From the NCBI GenBank assembly GCA_029204225.1, contig CM055102.1:30603632-30667631 (forward strand): DNA of 64,000 bases. Direction: 5' to 3'. A model generated the notes under the pieces. The model saw only the letters and a program-made list of their open reading frames with translations. It made no database searches and was not told the DNA's origin. Positions within the stretch are counted from its first letter, which is position 1. Each line of letters begins with the position of its first letter. The stretch comes from Diphasiastrum complanatum (Eukaryota > Streptophyta > Lycopodiopsida > Lycopodiales > Lycopodiaceae). Made by a program: the position numbers and the translations under genes. Below, one piece after another: positions 1 to 10,447 of the stretch.

Positions 1-1150
1 ATGCTTTCAACAACAACCCATCAAAACACATTTCAATAAAATTGTACGCTACAAATACGTACTCAATTAATTGTTTCTATCCCTATACCACATTTTGACT
101 CAGTCACACATCCGAAAGCCTCCATCTTTCTTCGCTTTTAGAAGAACAGGAGCAACCCATGGTGACTTATTTGGCTGAATATGACCCATCTTAATATAAT
201 TTGCAATTCGGTTAGTAATTTCTATCTCTTCTTTATGAGAAAACCGGTATGGTTGTCTAGAGATAGGGTAAATACCTAGAATTAACTCAATCATGTGGTC
301 TACCGACCTACACGGTGGTATTCCATGAGGTAATTCAACTGAAAACACATCTTTGAATTCAGACAATATCTTATTCTTCTCAATTCGCTCTTGCTCTAAG
401 TCTACTTATTAAATTTTTTTTGACAATTCACAAATACTTAGATGCATTTCAGAAAAATCCAAAATGGGTTTGGCAAATAAAGAATAAGCTTCATACTATG
501 AATAAAAAATTTCCATTACATTAGCAAATGAAATCATCCCAGATGGATGTACATATCTGTCTCCAAACAGTGTAACTACTTCCTTACCCTCCTGAAAAGA
601 GAGAACATGCTTATCAAAATCTCTATCAGGGAATTTATTAAATAACCACTCGTATCCTAGGATTATGTCCGTACGTGCTAAATCTAAAACATGGAAATCT
701 ATTAACCCTTTGTAATCTTGGATCCAAACTGGGAGTTTTGGAACTTTTACATCCCACGTCTCCAACTCCGCACCTGAAGCTAGATATACTTTATATCTAT
801 GGTCACTGGCTTCAGTTTCTAGGCCGAGTTTCTACACAAGACCAGGGTTAATAAAATTATGAGTAGATCCACTATCCACCAATATACTATCTTCATGTCC
901 TTTAACTGCCAAAATCATTTATTTGGCAAGAATGAAGCAATACTGAATGAACATTCACTTCACAATTAACCTTGTTAATTTCCAATTTCAGATTTCTTTT
1001 ACCTGACATCTCAATGACTTAAGCTACGACTTTCTTTCTTTCTTGGCAGAATTTCATAACGTGTACAAGCTTGCTACTCTAAAAACACGCATTTGTATTT
1101 CTAGCCTTTTTCCGAGACATTTGTTTCTTTTGTCTAAACTCTGGTGCAAT
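1..1150 (-). pseudogene. Ty3/gypsy gag-pol fragment (zinc knuckle, protease, start of RT)
   Basis: Read on the minus strand, this is the middle of a Ty3/gypsy polyprotein. Near 1087-1045 is a degenerate CCHC zinc knuckle of the nucleocapsid in which the second Cys has become Ser. At 879-865 the retropepsin active site reads VDSGSTHNF; a stop follows about ten codons later. The frame at 765-496 holds the rest of the protease, with DIILGYEWL. The frame at 366-100 is the N-terminus of reverse transcriptase, with the conserved blocks PISRQPYRFSHKEEIE and SPWVAPVLLKAKKDGG. RT ends just after RMC, so the catalytic YxDD region is absent here. Several stops and frame changes make it dead. Domain order is that of gypsy elements. 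A piece nearly identical to its RT block recurs at 31126-31195. Confidence 0.88.
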
Positions 1151-1788
1151 TTGATCCAGTTGAGGTTTGGTTTGAACTGAAATGGGCTGGTTTGATTAGG
1201 TTTGATACTCAACTTTATCTACTCTACTTCATGTTGGATAACTGTTACAACCGATAATAGTACATTCGACGAGCTACATCTGATGTTCAAAACCAATGTT
1301 CAGATCCAAAGGTGTATCCGACAATGCATTCGATGACCTAAGTCTGACAATCTGGATCCGACTCATCTAGAACTGACGAACTAGAACCGATGAACTAGAA
1401 TTAATGATCAAAATTGATTAATACATCTGATGATCTAGATTCTACGAGTTTACATCTGACACCTAAAAATCCATATAACTACGTTGGCCGACAGTGTTAT
1501 TTCCACTACAAACTTTTGCAAGAACGCTCACGTCCGATTGACAATTCTCTGACAATCTTTGCTATCAGACATTCGATTCAGACAATTTTTTTATGCAAAG
1601 GACTTTCAATCCATTCCATTCCATCATACTACTGCGAATTGATCCAATCCTACTCCCATCACAACAATCAGCGGCTCACCAACAAAAATTTCATCTTTTG
1701 GTGCTAAAACACCAAGTTTCTTCTATCAAACATACGACAATATAGCTGAACCATGATCAAACATAAGAGGGCAAGAGGGAAGATTCGA
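1151..1788. other. No gene recognised; degenerate short repeats
   Basis: I see no supported coding region here. About 1250-1450 carries loose repeats of short words such as TCCGAC, GATGAACTAGAA and CATCTGATG. An open frame at 1414-1707 has no recognisable motif and is probably chance. Confidence 0.4.
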
Positions 1789-2240
1789 TTGTAGGCAAGG
1801 AAAAAATCACTATTGACATAGACAAGCTTGATGAAGATAAGGAGGAAGAGCGGGACCAACAGGAGTACCAAGAGCAGGACCAACAAGACCACCATGAAGA
1901 GTAAGACTGCCAACTAGAGCAGGACCATGAGGAAGAGCAACAATACCAGGCACAACAGGACCACCAGACAAAGTAGGACCAACATGAGGAGGAAGAGCAG
2001 GAGGAGGTGCATGTGGTGGATGTGAAAAATGAAGGGGCAAGTGATGAAGCTAAAGGGCCTCAAAAAGGGAAAACAACGAGGGAGAAGGCTAGGGTAGAGA
2101 AGGGTGTAACTCTGCACACTTTTGAATCTGAGACAAGTGAAGATCTGTGTGACGATACTCTGTTATCAGAGTTCTATCTCCTTAAAAAGATAAGGCGCTC
2201 CAGACCCTATAACATTAAAACTTGTGCATGCAAGATGTAA
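1789..2240 (+). pseudogene. Acidic Glu/Gln/Asp/His-rich reading frame with in-frame stops
   Basis: One plus frame runs through this stretch and is broken by TAA or TAG codons near 1903 and 1970, which look like mutated Gln or Glu codons. The first part is a low-complexity acidic tract built from EE, DQQ, QEQD and DHHEE words. After about 2007 it becomes a more ordinary charged sequence containing KNEGASDEAKGPQKGK and TSEDLCDD, ending at 2240. The family is not recognised. A splice acceptor at 2410-2412 and the phosphatase-like exon that follows suggest this could be the N-terminal part of the same broken gene, because plant FCP1-like proteins can carry acidic N-terminal regions. That link is inference. 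Confidence 0.35.
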
Positions 2241-2412
2241 CACATGCACACTCTATTGCACTCAGTGTAGAATATTGTTACCTATTGTGTTATGAAGTGT
2301 GACCAAATTCACCGAGTGATCAGTATCACCGAAACAAGGCACTTGTTTTTTTTGTTGCTCAATGTGAATTGCATTATGGTGATGTCATTTTCTTGTTCTT
2401 ATGTGTTTGTAG

Positions 2413-3428
2413 CACCCACTCCTTGGTCAAAAGATGAAACTCCAATGACGACTAGGTCCCCTCGACACTAAAGACATTCTAGCTAGGGTCAGTAGGTTGG
2501 TCTTCCTCAATTTAAATGGGGTGTTATTGAACACTTACAAAACAAAACTGGATGGCCCATTTGTAAGATCCTTCAAAAGAGACATAATTCAAGTGCATGA
2601 TATTTGCTATTGTTTTCTAAGGCCCGGGCTAGGATGTTTTTGAAGAAGCTAGCTGAAGTGAGAGTGCATCATTATATGGAGTAGCATGAGATATGCGAAG
2701 GTCATGAAAATATTGCAAACCTACTTCCATGAAGAAATGGAACAAAGTTTTTTCAAAGGGAACTCAAAATTTTACACAATAACACTTGCTATCACATTGT
2801 CAACAACAATGTCAAGATTGTTAAAGCATATGAGCTCAATTAACTAACAACAATGTATTCAGCAATCCAGCACAATGAAACCAGCACCACCTGCAAAATA
2901 AGTTATCAATCTTTTTCTGGTACTTTTTGAAACTATGTCAGTACCAATACAAGACTGTTTGAGACTTTCTACTAGTTATTTCATGCTATGTTAGTACCAA
3001 TTACCTCAATTTTGGTACTGTTTGGTACTATTTTAACACCAAGCTAAAACTGTTTCGAGCTATTTTGGATATCAATTCGTAATGTTTAGTACCTATTGCC
3101 TCTGTTTTGGTATATCAATTTGGTACCGTTTATATGCTCCTTAAGTTTGGGTAGTTTTTGGTAATGTCTGATATTTACCTTTTGTTTTCGCAGATTTGCC
3201 CAAAATAAGTGTGAGGTGTGGCTTAAAGACTTCAAGGAAGTTCCTTACATCAGTGAAGATTCATGAGGGGTGCCAGTTTTTCTGAAGAACCTGCGGGAGG
3301 TATGGAAATTATGGCCAGAGTTCGATGCACCAAACACCATACTTGTAGTCGATAAACGCTACTGGTCATTAAAAAACTGTCATGTCCTTTTAGTACATCC
3401 ATGCTTATCAATGCATCTAAATATCCAT
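2413..3428 (+). pseudogene. FCP1/HAD-like phosphatase remnant (two exons)
   Basis: Two separated stretches match successive parts of the plant FCP1-like (NIF/HAD) phosphatase domain. Exon 1 follows an acceptor TGTTTGTAG at 2410-2412. It contains RLVFLNLNGVLLNT, which aligns with the HAD motif I region LDLNGLLV (the catalytic Asp reads Asn), then FLRPGL and, after a frameshift near 2640, FLKKLAEV. Exon 2 follows the acceptor TTTTGTTTTCGCAG ending at 3193. It contains VFLKNLREVWKLWPEF and NTILVVDKRYWSLKN, equivalent to FFKEL.KVW and NTLLIDDxPYKALxNP. There is one in-frame stop near 3265. The intron between them carries the TTTTGGTAC repeat array. Loss of the catalytic Asp, a frameshift and stops mean it is not functional. 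A gypsy LTR begins at about 3429 and ends the coding match. Confidence 0.65.
2915..3170. repeat. Degenerate TTTTGGTACT repeat cluster in intron
   Basis: The words TGGTACT, GGTACC and TTAGTACC recur about every 20 to 40 bases, mixed with TGTTTGG and TTTCGAGC. It lies in the presumed intron of the phosphatase remnant. The same word in the opposite orientation (AGTACCAAA) forms a second cluster at 42430-42800. Confidence 0.55.
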
Positions 3429-3940
3429 TGTAAGCTTTGTAGGCCCCAAAAGGAGCTATTAGCCTTAAGAACAAGGTGGTTTTAGGCCCTTCAAAGTAAT
3501 TAATAAGGATAATAGGCCACTTAAGGCCAGTGTAATTAATAAGGATAATAGGCCACTTAGGGCCCAATGTAAATAATACTTAACAAGGGCTAACCATCCT
3601 TCAAGATAGTTATGTTTAGTTAAGTAAGAGCATTGTCTATAACTAGGCAAGAGACAACAATTTTTGAATCTTTTGCCTCATTTGCAAGTGAGAGCTTCTA
3701 GCCTCCTTGTGAATATGAGCTATGGGGATGTTCCTTTGTTAGGTCTCATGTGCCTTATCCACATAAATCCATGCTCATTGACATTGCTTTGTACTCTTCA
3801 TTTCATTTCTATTGTGATTCCATTGAGATTCTTGTGTTTCTAACTTTCTATGGATATGCTATCATGAATGCTTTGTACTTTTCTTGCTCTTAGATTTACT
3901 TCCATTGTAATTGCTATTAGCTTAGATTTGGCACATGACA
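3429..3940 (+). mobile_element. 5' LTR of Ty3/gypsy element (probable)
   Basis: A candidate LTR begins TGTAAGC and ends CATGACA, five bases before a clear tRNA-iMet primer-binding site. The start was chosen as the TG nearest the end of the phosphatase match and is uncertain. A 36-bp tandem duplication lies inside. No 3' LTR copy was found in the window, so the boundaries are not proven by pairing. Confidence 0.5.
3496..3567 (+). repeat. 36-bp tandem duplication in LTR
   Basis: Two adjacent units begin GTAATTAATAAGGATAATAG, at 3496 and 3532. They differ only near their ends. Confidence 0.85.
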
Positions 3941-3945
3941 TTTCT

Positions 3946-3957
3946 TGGTATCAGAGC
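3946..3957 (+). other. Primer-binding site (tRNA-iMet)
   Basis: TGGTATCAGAGC is the usual plant LTR-retrotransposon primer-binding site, complementary to the 3' end of initiator methionine tRNA. It fixes the plus orientation of the element and places the 5' LTR to its left. Confidence 0.85.
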
Positions 3958-5628
3958 ATAGATCCATGATTCATGATGATTCTATGTGAATTTCATTAGA
4001 TTTGATAAGTTTATTGCATTTGTAGTTTTCTTTTTGCAAATTTTTTAGTTTGAAATTTTCAAGTATGCTCAGATCAATTTTCGACATTCAATTTTGTTTT
4101 TCAATAGGTCTGTAGAGCTTTGTTTTAGCTTTAATTTGCACCAATTTGCAAGGCATTTGGATAAGAGATGCAAAAAATTATTGCACGTTTACCAAAAGCT
4201 GTCAAAATAGGTGACTAGAATTTTTTCTTTCACTTTGTTTGCATTTTTCAGATTTGACTTGAGTTTTAATCTCAAGTTTCTTTACATAAGATTTTAGAGC
4301 ATTGTTTAGCTTTAATTTGATCCACATGGTAGGTCATTTGGATTAATATCCAAAAAGTTATGACAATTCTTGGTTCCTAGCTCTAGTTTTGCTAGTTTTT
4401 CTTTCTTCAAAATTTTTAGACCTGTTATGTGATTAATTTGACCTATCAAATCACCTCCAATCTGAGTTTGTGTGATTTGGATCAATATTGAGGGAGTTAT
4501 GATCAATTTAGTGGAGATGGGTTAAGCTGGCCAAATTTTGAAATTTTTTGTGGGATTTTCCAAATGAGAGAGAAGCATTTCAAATTTTCATTCTTGAAGT
4601 TCAGCTTTTTTGTTAAGTTTTTTTCAGTTCTTCATTTTACAGTTTTCGTCAAAAATCACTTAAAAAAAAAATTAACCAACCCTACCTCCGACCAGCCTAA
4701 CCCTAAACTTAAACCTTAGGACTACATAAACAAATAATTAAAAAAAAAAAAGTCTCCCTCAGAACTTGCGGAACCTCCGCTCGCGGCACGAATCCTAGCG
4801 ACTTCTTCTTCTCCACGAGGTCACCTACGAATTCTCCTTGCGAGTTTTTTCCCTCTCTGTGAATCCACCTCCCACGACTTCCTGGCGATTTCAATTGCGA
4901 GTTCCCACGACTTCCTGCGATTTCACTTCCCTCACAATTTTTCTTTCACTCACGAATTCTCCACGACTGTCTCCACGATTCCTTCACGACTTCTTCCCTG
5001 CAATTTCACGAATTCACCTGACCCCATGCAAATTCACCTGACCCACCCTTCCTGACCCCACGCGAATTCACTTGACCTCACTCGAATTTACCCCCCCTCC
5101 CTTCCGTGAATACCCCCCTCCTGTCCGCGAATTCATCCCCGAATACCCCTCCGCGAATACCCCTTTTCCCCGGCGAATACTTCCCTCGGCGAATTCCCCT
5201 GTTCCCTTCCCTCTTCCATTCCTGTCTGCAGTGCCCATCGTCGGGCCTCCTGCGCCATCTCATTTAGGATATTCTTTGTGACTATTCTTTTCGAATATTC
5301 CCAAAATATTCTTGTCCCTAATAACTCTCCTCCGTGCTTAAGAAAAAAAAAATTTGCCGACAGTTTTCAGATTTTTTTTTACGGTTCCATGTATTTTTCC
5401 TCGAGCACTCCAATGTTTCATGGAATCCAAAAAGTTATAGAATGAAATTTTAATTTTTTCCTAAACCCTACTTTTCTAAGTTGTAAATAATCTATTTCCC
5501 AAGTTCTCTTAAAACTTCCATAACTTTTTAGTGTGAGCTCGGATTTCAATGCAGTAAAAATGAAAATTGATTAAAATGATAAGACAAATTCACAGAGATT
5601 ATTCAAATTTCTGTTGTAACACCTCAAA
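3958..5628 (+). other. Untranslated leader of gypsy element; CT-rich CGAATTCACC repeats
   Basis: This runs from the primer site to the gag start and holds no supported ORF. From 4750 to 5260 it is pyrimidine-rich, with many loose copies of CGAATTCACCTGACCC or CGAATACCCC. Overlapping reading frames there are by-products of this low complexity. Confidence 0.5.
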
Positions 5629-6237
5629 ATGGATGGTAAGGGAAAACAACCAATGGATAAGAATAACCCACCTCAAGACAACTTACCTACTGAAGAAATG
5701 GTGAAAGAACCGTCAAGTTCGAACCAACAAGAAAACATACTAAGTAAAATGCAGGTTACACAAAATCTGATAGTTACAATGATGCAAGCAATGGAAAGAA
5801 ATCGATTGGCTGATGAGGCAAAATTGGACAGATTGTTTGATAGCCTAGCTGGTAGGCAAGACAAACCAATGGGAGCTGATCAGAGATCTAATGAGCCATC
5901 TACATCGTTCCAACACCATCTCCATCACAAAATGTAACAACTTCTCAGGATGTCCAGAGATTTGACATGGACAAAGAAAAACAAGTATTGCAAAGCCATA
6001 TTGAACTTGGAACTGACAAGGGCATGTCCGAACAACGAGTGCAACAATCTACGAGGTTTCATGAACAACGAAACCACTTTGATACTCGGGAATACAAGGA
6101 TAAGATTACCATTCAAAAATTTAATGCTAAATTTAAGACCCTTGACATTGAAGAGTGGATGGATAAATTAGATCGTTACTTCATCCTGTTCGACAGACCT
6201 GATCAAGCTAAAATTACTTTCGCTACAATCCATTTTG
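5629..6237 (+). pseudogene. Ty3/gypsy gag, interrupted
   Basis: The frame opens with ATG at 5629 and gives a hydrophilic N-terminus (MDGKGKQPMDKNN). It breaks by frameshift near 5930 and resumes in the frame open from 5967. The second part contains KFNAKFKTLDIEEWMDKLDR and IHF, which fits the Retrotrans_gag core in which a Trp sits in E(E)W followed by a long helix. The similarity stops after IHF, where TGTGTTGG begins another LTR. Gag would form the nucleocapsid particle. The long leader, primer site and gag together make one coherent plus-strand gypsy element cut by a later insertion. Confidence 0.7.
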
Positions 6238-7157
6238 TGTTGGATTTATCTTCTCTACTCTCCTAAAACCCATTTTAATCTGCCTCTCCATTCATGCTGC
6301 ATTTTTACTCATGTTGTCGCATAGTCTGCATATTTACATGTAAAATAAGACAGACGAATAAAACGTGACTGTCTGCATAAATACAAGTAAATTCTCACAG
6401 GCGAAGAAAAGGCAAAAACGTGTTTTTACACGTGTTTTGTGACAGGCGAAAAAGACGATACTGCCTTACAAAATGCCGAAGGTGCCCTAAGAAAAGTGAA
6501 GGCACCCTGTAAATCAAATCCTAATGCATTTCTTGAGAGTGACACATTTTTCGCATCTTCACCAACGTTCATTTAAGCAAAAGCTGACGTCGCGGCCTTC
6601 TCACGCTCATCCCATGCAACTGTGTAATCAGATCTGACAACGACAGCAGCCACCCACGATCTCCTACAGACAGCGCATCCACTTTGTACTTTCTTATGCA
6701 CACCTGAAACATTGTGTATATATATTGAATACCGTTTGTGTATTCAGTTAGATCAAGAGAACAAGTGTGTGTGTAAGATATAGCATCAGAAGCTTATTAT
6801 CAGAGATAGACGAAATAGATGCCTTGTACATTGATTCTTTATTGTCAGTAATAGGTTCATTCCTTTTACAGATTGAATTAGCTTTGTAGAGCACGCAGTT
6901 TTGTCTGCTATTGTCTTGTGCTCTACCGCATCATTGGCATGTATATTTTGCTATACTTAATCTGATAACAGCTCTTTTGTTCTAAGTTCAGATTTGTGTC
7001 ATATTGCTATGTTTATTTTCATTCTATCTAACTTTTCTTGTTCTCAATCTGGTAATCTATTCTTAGCGAGTTATTATTAGTTTAGTTGTTGACGAATAAT
7101 ATTTAGTCTTACCTTTCGCGAATCATTCACGACTGATCATCAGTCGAGCTAAGTCTA
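6238..7157 (+). mobile_element. LTR-like sequence of copia family C, inserted in gypsy gag
   Basis: It starts TGTTGGA exactly where the gag match ends and runs to where copia C gag coding begins at 7158. It contains a TATA-like TGTATATATATTG near 6714 and a TTTCGCGAATCATTC motif near 7115 like those in other LTRs of the window. No primer-binding site was seen, so the LTR end, primer site and gag N-terminus may be lost in a deletion. Boundaries are inferred. Confidence 0.45.
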
Positions 7158-8045
7158 GTGCTTACAAGCTTGCCAAGCTCATACGACAACTGGGTGATGA
7201 TCATCATGACACATCCAGAACTGACTCTTCTGAGAGTCATTACTATATTGTTGCAAGAAGACACGCGGAGGAATGAAGCCTCAAGTTCCTCAGCTGATTC
7301 TCACACTTTATACACCAACAAGAGCACTACTAATCAGAAGAAGAAGAAAGGCCCGAAGCAATCAAAGCCAGACTAGAAACCAGCACAACACAAAGAACAG
7401 TCGAATCCGCAGACGAAGAAAAAGTTGTTCTACAGATACTGCAAGCGAAACAACCACGGAATTCAAGACTGCTGGATACTGCAAGCAAAGAACAACAACA
7501 AGGGGCAATCGAATCGAGTGGCAAATGCAGTTGTAGAAGCTCCACAGCCTATTCAAGAAGCGGATCATGATGCCTTCATGACCAGCCATCAAATAGCATC
7601 CGACGATAGTTCTTGGTTCCTGAATTCCGGAGCCACTCAGCACATGACCAGCTTCATTGGTTGTTTCGAGTCCTATACACCTTACAGTACCCAAAAATAT
7701 GTTCACCTTCGCGACAATAGCACACAAACTATTAAAGGTGAAGGTATTGTAAGATTACGCTTTGCAAATGATCAATCTAAGCTACTTTTTAAAGTCCTGT
7801 ATGTACCAAACCTATCTATGAATCTGCTCTCTGTAAACAGAATCACAGATCTAGGACATAGAGTAGAATTCGAATGTGATCAGTGCAAAGTAGTTGATAG
7901 GACAGGCAAGATCCTAGCACTCGGAAAGAGACATGAATACTTGTATAAACTAAGTTATTGCTTTTCTGCCTCTAGTCAGGCACTCAGTACTTCCATTCAT
8001 GCAAATAAAAGTTTACTTTGGCATTATAGACTTGGTCACTCTCTA
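7158..8045 (+). pseudogene. Copia family C gag (3' part), protease and pre-integrase
   Basis: The reading frame starts inside gag with LLTSLPSSYDNW, typical of UBN2-type copia gag. It continues through a Lys-rich linker to a CCHC-like knuckle, YCKRNNHGIQDC. The protease motif is LNSGATQHM near 7625, with Asp replaced by Asn in the catalytic D-S-G triad. LYVPNLSMNLLSV and the pre-integrase HYRLGH follow. A stop in the linker (TAG near 7374) and truncation just after RLGH make it non-functional. A longer relative on the minus strand at 46738-49312 shares nearly every block, so this is a second copy of the same family. Confidence 0.88.
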
Positions 8046-9535
8046 AAGTTTTGTATGTAGAAAATTTATCTATAAGCAGAATCATAGATATGTCTTTCTT
8101 GCTCATGTCGTAGAGGCTCCTCATGTTCAGATGATACATTCTTTTGTGCCAGAGTTGACCTTCGTTTTCTGCTGCATTTAGTATGCTATCAGAATTGCTG
8201 ATTATCTTGGCTTGGTAAAGATTACCTTCTTTGCATCCAACTGTCAGCAGCTTGTTTGTTGTTTTCTCGATCATTCGGCATATATTGCCATCGAATAGAA
8301 CTCGAATTCCAAGATCTGCCATCTTGGAGACTGATAGCAGGCCTCTTCTTAGTGAAGGTATAGAGAGTGTTCCTGGCAGCTCTGCTTGACTTGACAATGT
8401 TTGCAGCTGTAGTCTCGATGCCCTTGACATCGTGTCTACTTCCATCGCCTAGAATCACTGCTATGCTATTCTCGAGTTCTCTGTAGTCGATCAAGATTCT
8501 TTTGTTGCAAGTGATGTGTGAGGTTTATCCTGAATCAATGACTACATCGTAGTCTTGTTCAGTGTAGCTTGTTGAAGCTTTATCGAATATCATGAAAGCT
8601 TCATCACCTTTGTCTGCATTCTTGGACAACTTTGCAACATTCGCTTTGTCAGCTTTGTTCTTTCTTTTCGGGTTGAATCTGCAATCGTATGTAGAGTGCC
8701 CCTTCTTTTTCTAGTGCATACAAGGTATTGTTGGATTGAACCAACATCTATTGGGTGTGTGTCCTGGTTTATGACAGTGATCACAGAAATACTGTTGGTT
8801 GTCATTGTCTCTGCTCGAAGACTTTGCGTTCGTCATGTCGAATCTGGACTTGTTCTTGTTCTTTTTCATTCCCTTCGTGAAAAGAGCTTTCTCCTGATCA
8901 CTACTTCCGTCTCCTTTGTCTCTCATCAGTCTCTCATCAGCGACAAGACTAATTGCTCTCGTGAGTTTCATATTTGGTAGACTCAGTATGAGTATTCTCA
9001 ACAATTGATAGGACGCAGGCAGGGACTTCATGAAGTACATCAACTGTTGTGGTGTTGGGACCTGGTGTTTTTGCCCTGATGCAACGAGTTGAGCGAAGAT
9101 CGTTCTGATCTTCTAAACATGCTGATCTAACTGGTTGTCATCCCATCGTATAGATTGTAGCTGATTGTGAAGATGCATCACTGAAGCGGCAGTCCTCACT
9201 TTGTACTTGTGCTTTAATCTTTTCCATGCTTCATGGTTGCTTTCATAATCTTCAATTTGCATGAGTATTTCTTCGTTGATGGACAAAACGATGATCGCCA
9301 TTGCATGTTCATCTTTTTTTATCCACTCAATTCTCCTCGGGTCTCCTCTGGAGGCTGCACCTCTGTGAGTTTGGTCACCGACAAGATGCCGTCACCCTTC
9401 AAAAGTGTTTTCATTTTGAATTTCCATACTCTATAGTTTTTGCCATCAAGACTGATTGCTATTCTCGTCTGGATCGTTGTAGCCATATTATGTTGCCTAG
9501 AGAATCATTGGTCGGATATCAGTAGTGATAACCTC
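8046..9535 (-). pseudogene. Copia family A gag, zinc knuckle, protease, pre-integrase (minus)
   Basis: Read from 9486 leftwards, gag opens with MATTIQTRIAISLDG and NYRVWKFKM. It continues with MQIEDYESNHEAWKRLKHKY and, after a stop near 9115, SLPASYQLLRILILSLP. Two knuckle-like segments follow: CDHCHKPGHTPNRC, and CMH with a stop before KKKGHSTYDC. The protease reads VIDSG with a stop, then SHITCNKR. Pre-integrase contains GNLYQAKI and LWHKRMYHLNMRSLYDMSKK. Left of about 8090 the match stops. A short plus-sense scrap of copia protease sequence (words matching KVLYV and RITD) lies at 8044-8090, so the joint is itself rearranged. The same family is at 53732-54738. Confidence 0.88.
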
Positions 9536-10172
9536 GTGGCTCTAACACTGACCATGTTTTGTTGTTGTTTGTTTGGTTTTTTTTTGCAAAAATCTTCAGA
9601 ATCTTAAGCAAGCGACTATTGATAATAGAACATTAAAGATTCGAGCTATCAAGACAACGAGAACAATGAGATGGAGAAGAGAGCAATTGTATTATCTGTT
9701 TTTGAGTTCTGAGTGAGTTGGTCAGTGTCTCGCTCGTTGGCGGCCTGACGCTTAGCTCAATCGCTATGTTCTGCTCGTTGGCAGACTTTCATGCATAGCT
9801 ATTCTCTCTATTTTTGTCTCTTTATATTCTCTCTGTGTCTATAAAAAAAATGTGTACATATCTCCACTATGTGGAGTTTTTAAGATAGCTATTCAGAGAA
9901 TTACAAGACAAGTCAAGGCTAACCAACTAGTTAGTTATTCTCTGTTATCGCTAACTCTTTTAGCTGAGCGTGAAGTACAGTACACCACGTTCGTCAAGCT
10001 GCCAGTTGACAGCGCAAATTGTTTTCCTTCGTCTTCATTTCGTGTCTTTTGTTTTGTGTTTTTCGATCTTCGAGGTATGTTCGACCTTCGGGGTATATTC
10101 GCCATTCGAGCTTCATTTCATTTTGCTTCGTCATCTTCCCGACAAAGTTGCAGGAGTTCACAATTTTTGACA
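9536..10172 (-). mobile_element. Copia family A 5' LTR (9555-10172) and primer-binding site (minus)
   Basis: On the minus strand the LTR starts TGTCAAAAATTGTGAACTCC at 10172 and ends AACA at 9555, followed by a degenerate primer site TGTTAGAGCC. Its first bases match the family A LTRs at 26309 and 52864 (TGTTGGAAATGGTGAACTC and TGTCAGAAGTGGTGAACTC). All three also share a CGCCAACGA(G)YGAGACACT-type block. The right edge abuts integrase coding of another copia element at codon DDYSR, so this copy inserted into that gene. Confidence 0.8.
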
Positions 10173-10447
10173 TGATGATTACAGCCGGATGACAACAATC
10201 TACCACATAAAGAAAAAATCCGAAGTGTTTGATGCATTCAAGAAGTTCATGGCATTTGCCGAGAGACACACCTCCAAGAAGTTGCAGACAATTAGGTCCG
10301 ACAATGGAGGGGAATACAAGAGCAAGGAGTTTTCAAGCTTCTGCGAGGAACAAGGAATCGAGCATCAATTCACACCTGCTGACATGCCACAATATAATGG
10401 TGTACCAGAAAGAAAAACAAGATGCTAGTCAAAGGCGAAGTGCATGA
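10173..10447 (+). pseudogene. Copia integrase core fragment
   Basis: The frame begins DDYSRMTTIYHIKKKSEVF at the LTR edge. It continues with IRSDNGGEYKSKEF, which holds the second catalytic Asp in the DNGGEY motif, and then QFTPADMPQYNGVPERK. A one-base shift near 10420 moves the tail to another frame. The third catalytic Glu is retained as VPERK. The fragment lacks the first catalytic Asp region, which would lie to the left of the inserted LTR. Confidence 0.88.

Noticed and set aside
1704-2117. Minus-strand Leu/Pro-rich ORFs
   Set aside because: They are shadows of the purine-rich acidic frame on the plus strand.
4838-5281. Pro/Ser-rich ORFs in the gypsy leader
   Set aside because: Low-complexity pyrimidine repeats give open frames in several phases. 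The position between primer site and gag explains them.
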